Source: Thetidibacter halocola (GTDB lineage Bacteria; Pseudomonadota; Alphaproteobacteria; Rhodobacterales; Rhodobacteraceae). From it: a DNA stretch of 64,000 nt. Location: NCBI RefSeq assembly GCF_018224955.1, contig NZ_JAGTUU010000001.1, forward strand, positions 1 to 64,000, written 5' to 3'. How positions within the stretch are numbered: the stretch's first letter is position 1; every line of letters begins with the position of its first letter. The notes beneath the pieces are model-generated. The model did not search any database and was not told where the DNA came from. It was given only the letters and a program-made list of their open reading frames with translations. Shown here in pieces: positions 63,327-64,000 of the stretch. The position numbers and the translations under genes were made by a program.

Positions 63327-64000
63327 ATGCCATTACTCTGGCTCATCGTGATCGTGACGGCGCTGGCGGCGGCTGGCTTCTTCGCCGGTCGGGCGCGCGC
63401 GCTGCAAAGCGCGGGTGGCAACATCCGCGACCTGCATTCGCTGCCGTCCTATTACGGCTGGAACGTTGCGTTGAAGGCGCTGGTGCCGGCAGGCGGGCTG
63501 CTGCTGGTCTGGCTGCTGGCGCAACCGCTCTACGTCAACGCGACGGTCTCTGCCACGCTGCCCGAGGCCGCCATCGCCGAGGGATCCTCGCGCGACCTCC
63601 TGATGGCCGAGGTGCGCCGCACCGCCGCCGGGCTGGACAGCGCCGTGGCGCAGGGCCTGCTGAGCGCCGACGAGGCCCGCGACCCGCAGGCCGATCCCGA
63701 CGCCGTGTCCGAGCGGCTGAAGGAAGCCGGCCAGATCATCACCAGCCAGATCACGCGGCCGATCCTCGACGCCGCGCAGATGTTCCGCGCGATGAACGCG
63801 ACCGGCGCCCTCATCATGGATTTCGCCGTGCTGGCAGCCGCTCTGGCGGGGCTGGGATTTGGCCTGCGCGAGACGCAGCGCGAGTTCCGCGCCCGCAACA
63901 CGGTCGAGCAGGGCGTGCGCGCGCTGCTGCTGGCCGCCGCCTCCATCGCGATCCTGACCACTCTGGGAATCGTCCTGTCGCTGGTGTTCAACACCTGGGA
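63327..64000 (+). CDS. pstC: Phosphate ABC transporter permease PstC (5' part)
   Basis: 224 codons are inside the window and the frame runs off the right edge. The N-terminus has a membrane segment (LLWLIVIVTALAAAGFFAG), a loop RARALQSAGGNIRDLHSLPSYYGWNVALKALVPAGGLLLVWLL, a long periplasmic stretch, then further membrane segments (LIMDFAVLAAALAGLGFG, LLLAAASIAILTTLGIVLSLVF). This long N-terminal region is the usual rhodobacterial PstC form. Confidence 0.88.
   Translation, partial: MPLLWLIVIVTALAAAGFFAGRARALQSAGGNIRDLHSLPSYYGWNVALKALVPAGGLLLVWLLAQPLYVNATVSATLPEAAIAEGSSRDLLMAEVRRTAAGLDSAVAQGLLSADEARDPQADPDAVSERLKEAGQIITSQITRPILDAAQMFRAMNATGALIMDFAVLAAALAGLGFGLRETQREFRARNTVEQGVRALLLAAASIAILTTLGIVLSLVFNTW

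Overview
The window comes from a high-GC alphaproteobacterium, almost certainly a member of the Rhodobacteraceae (Roseobacter group). Supporting markers are chpT beside proBA, the olsBA pair, Usg, a DUF3553 protein, rplU with a helix-hairpin-helix tail, a VPLPA-CTERM protein, and a phoR-pstSC block. No rRNA or CRISPR array is present. One tRNA gene is present, tRNA-Ser(CGA).

Positions 1-16,100 hold an aromatic-acid catabolic locus. One long leftward operon encodes a muconate cycloisomerase (catB), benzoate 1,2-dioxygenase and its reductase and dehydrogenase (benABCD), a branched-chain-amino-acid-type ABC importer (livKHMGF-like), and an FAD aromatic hydroxylase. A rightward intradiol ring-cleavage dioxygenase and a LysR regulator sit beside it. 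A second leftward operon carries an SCP2-like protein, an enol-lactonase-like hydrolase, a 49-residue Cys-rich microprotein, a beta-keto acid cleavage enzyme (BKACE) and a CoA-transferase subunit that runs off the left edge. Together they can be read as benzoate import and ortho-cleavage, finished by BKACE plus CoA-transferase. No muconolactone isomerase (catC) is visible.

Positions 16,300-21,300 contain a DEAD-box helicase with a long disordered tail, decayed fragments of mobile-element genes, and an RTX-type calcium-binding protein. Positions 21,562-29,827 are a compact integrated island bounded by 16-bp direct repeats. The right copy is the 3' end of the tRNA-Ser gene. Its replication module is integrase, AlpA, winged-helix protein, two microproteins, Toprim primase, DUF3987 protein, a Zn-type protein and an HTH/HGG-motif pair. 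Its cargo is a VPLPA-CTERM surface protein, a zinc-ribbon protein and a lipoprotein. The decayed fragments, the RTX gene and an end repeat left of the island reproduce the order of its right half, so the region looks like two related islands integrated in tandem, with the left one reduced to its cargo end.

From 30,000 to 64,000 the sequence is core chromosome. In order: rplU-rpmA, obgE-proBA, chpT, olsBA, thiE, trmJ, ctaA, an M32 carboxypeptidase, gyrA, usg, a SYLF lipoprotein, hemB, a PQQ-type sugar dehydrogenase, a DUF2235-like hydrolase, a GlxA-type regulator, class II DAHP synthase, a GNAT gene broken by one amber codon, a PAS protein, yicC-gmk-gamma carbonic anhydrase, a trans-sulfuration enzyme, and phoR-pstS-pstC with a Pho box overlapping the phoR stop codon.
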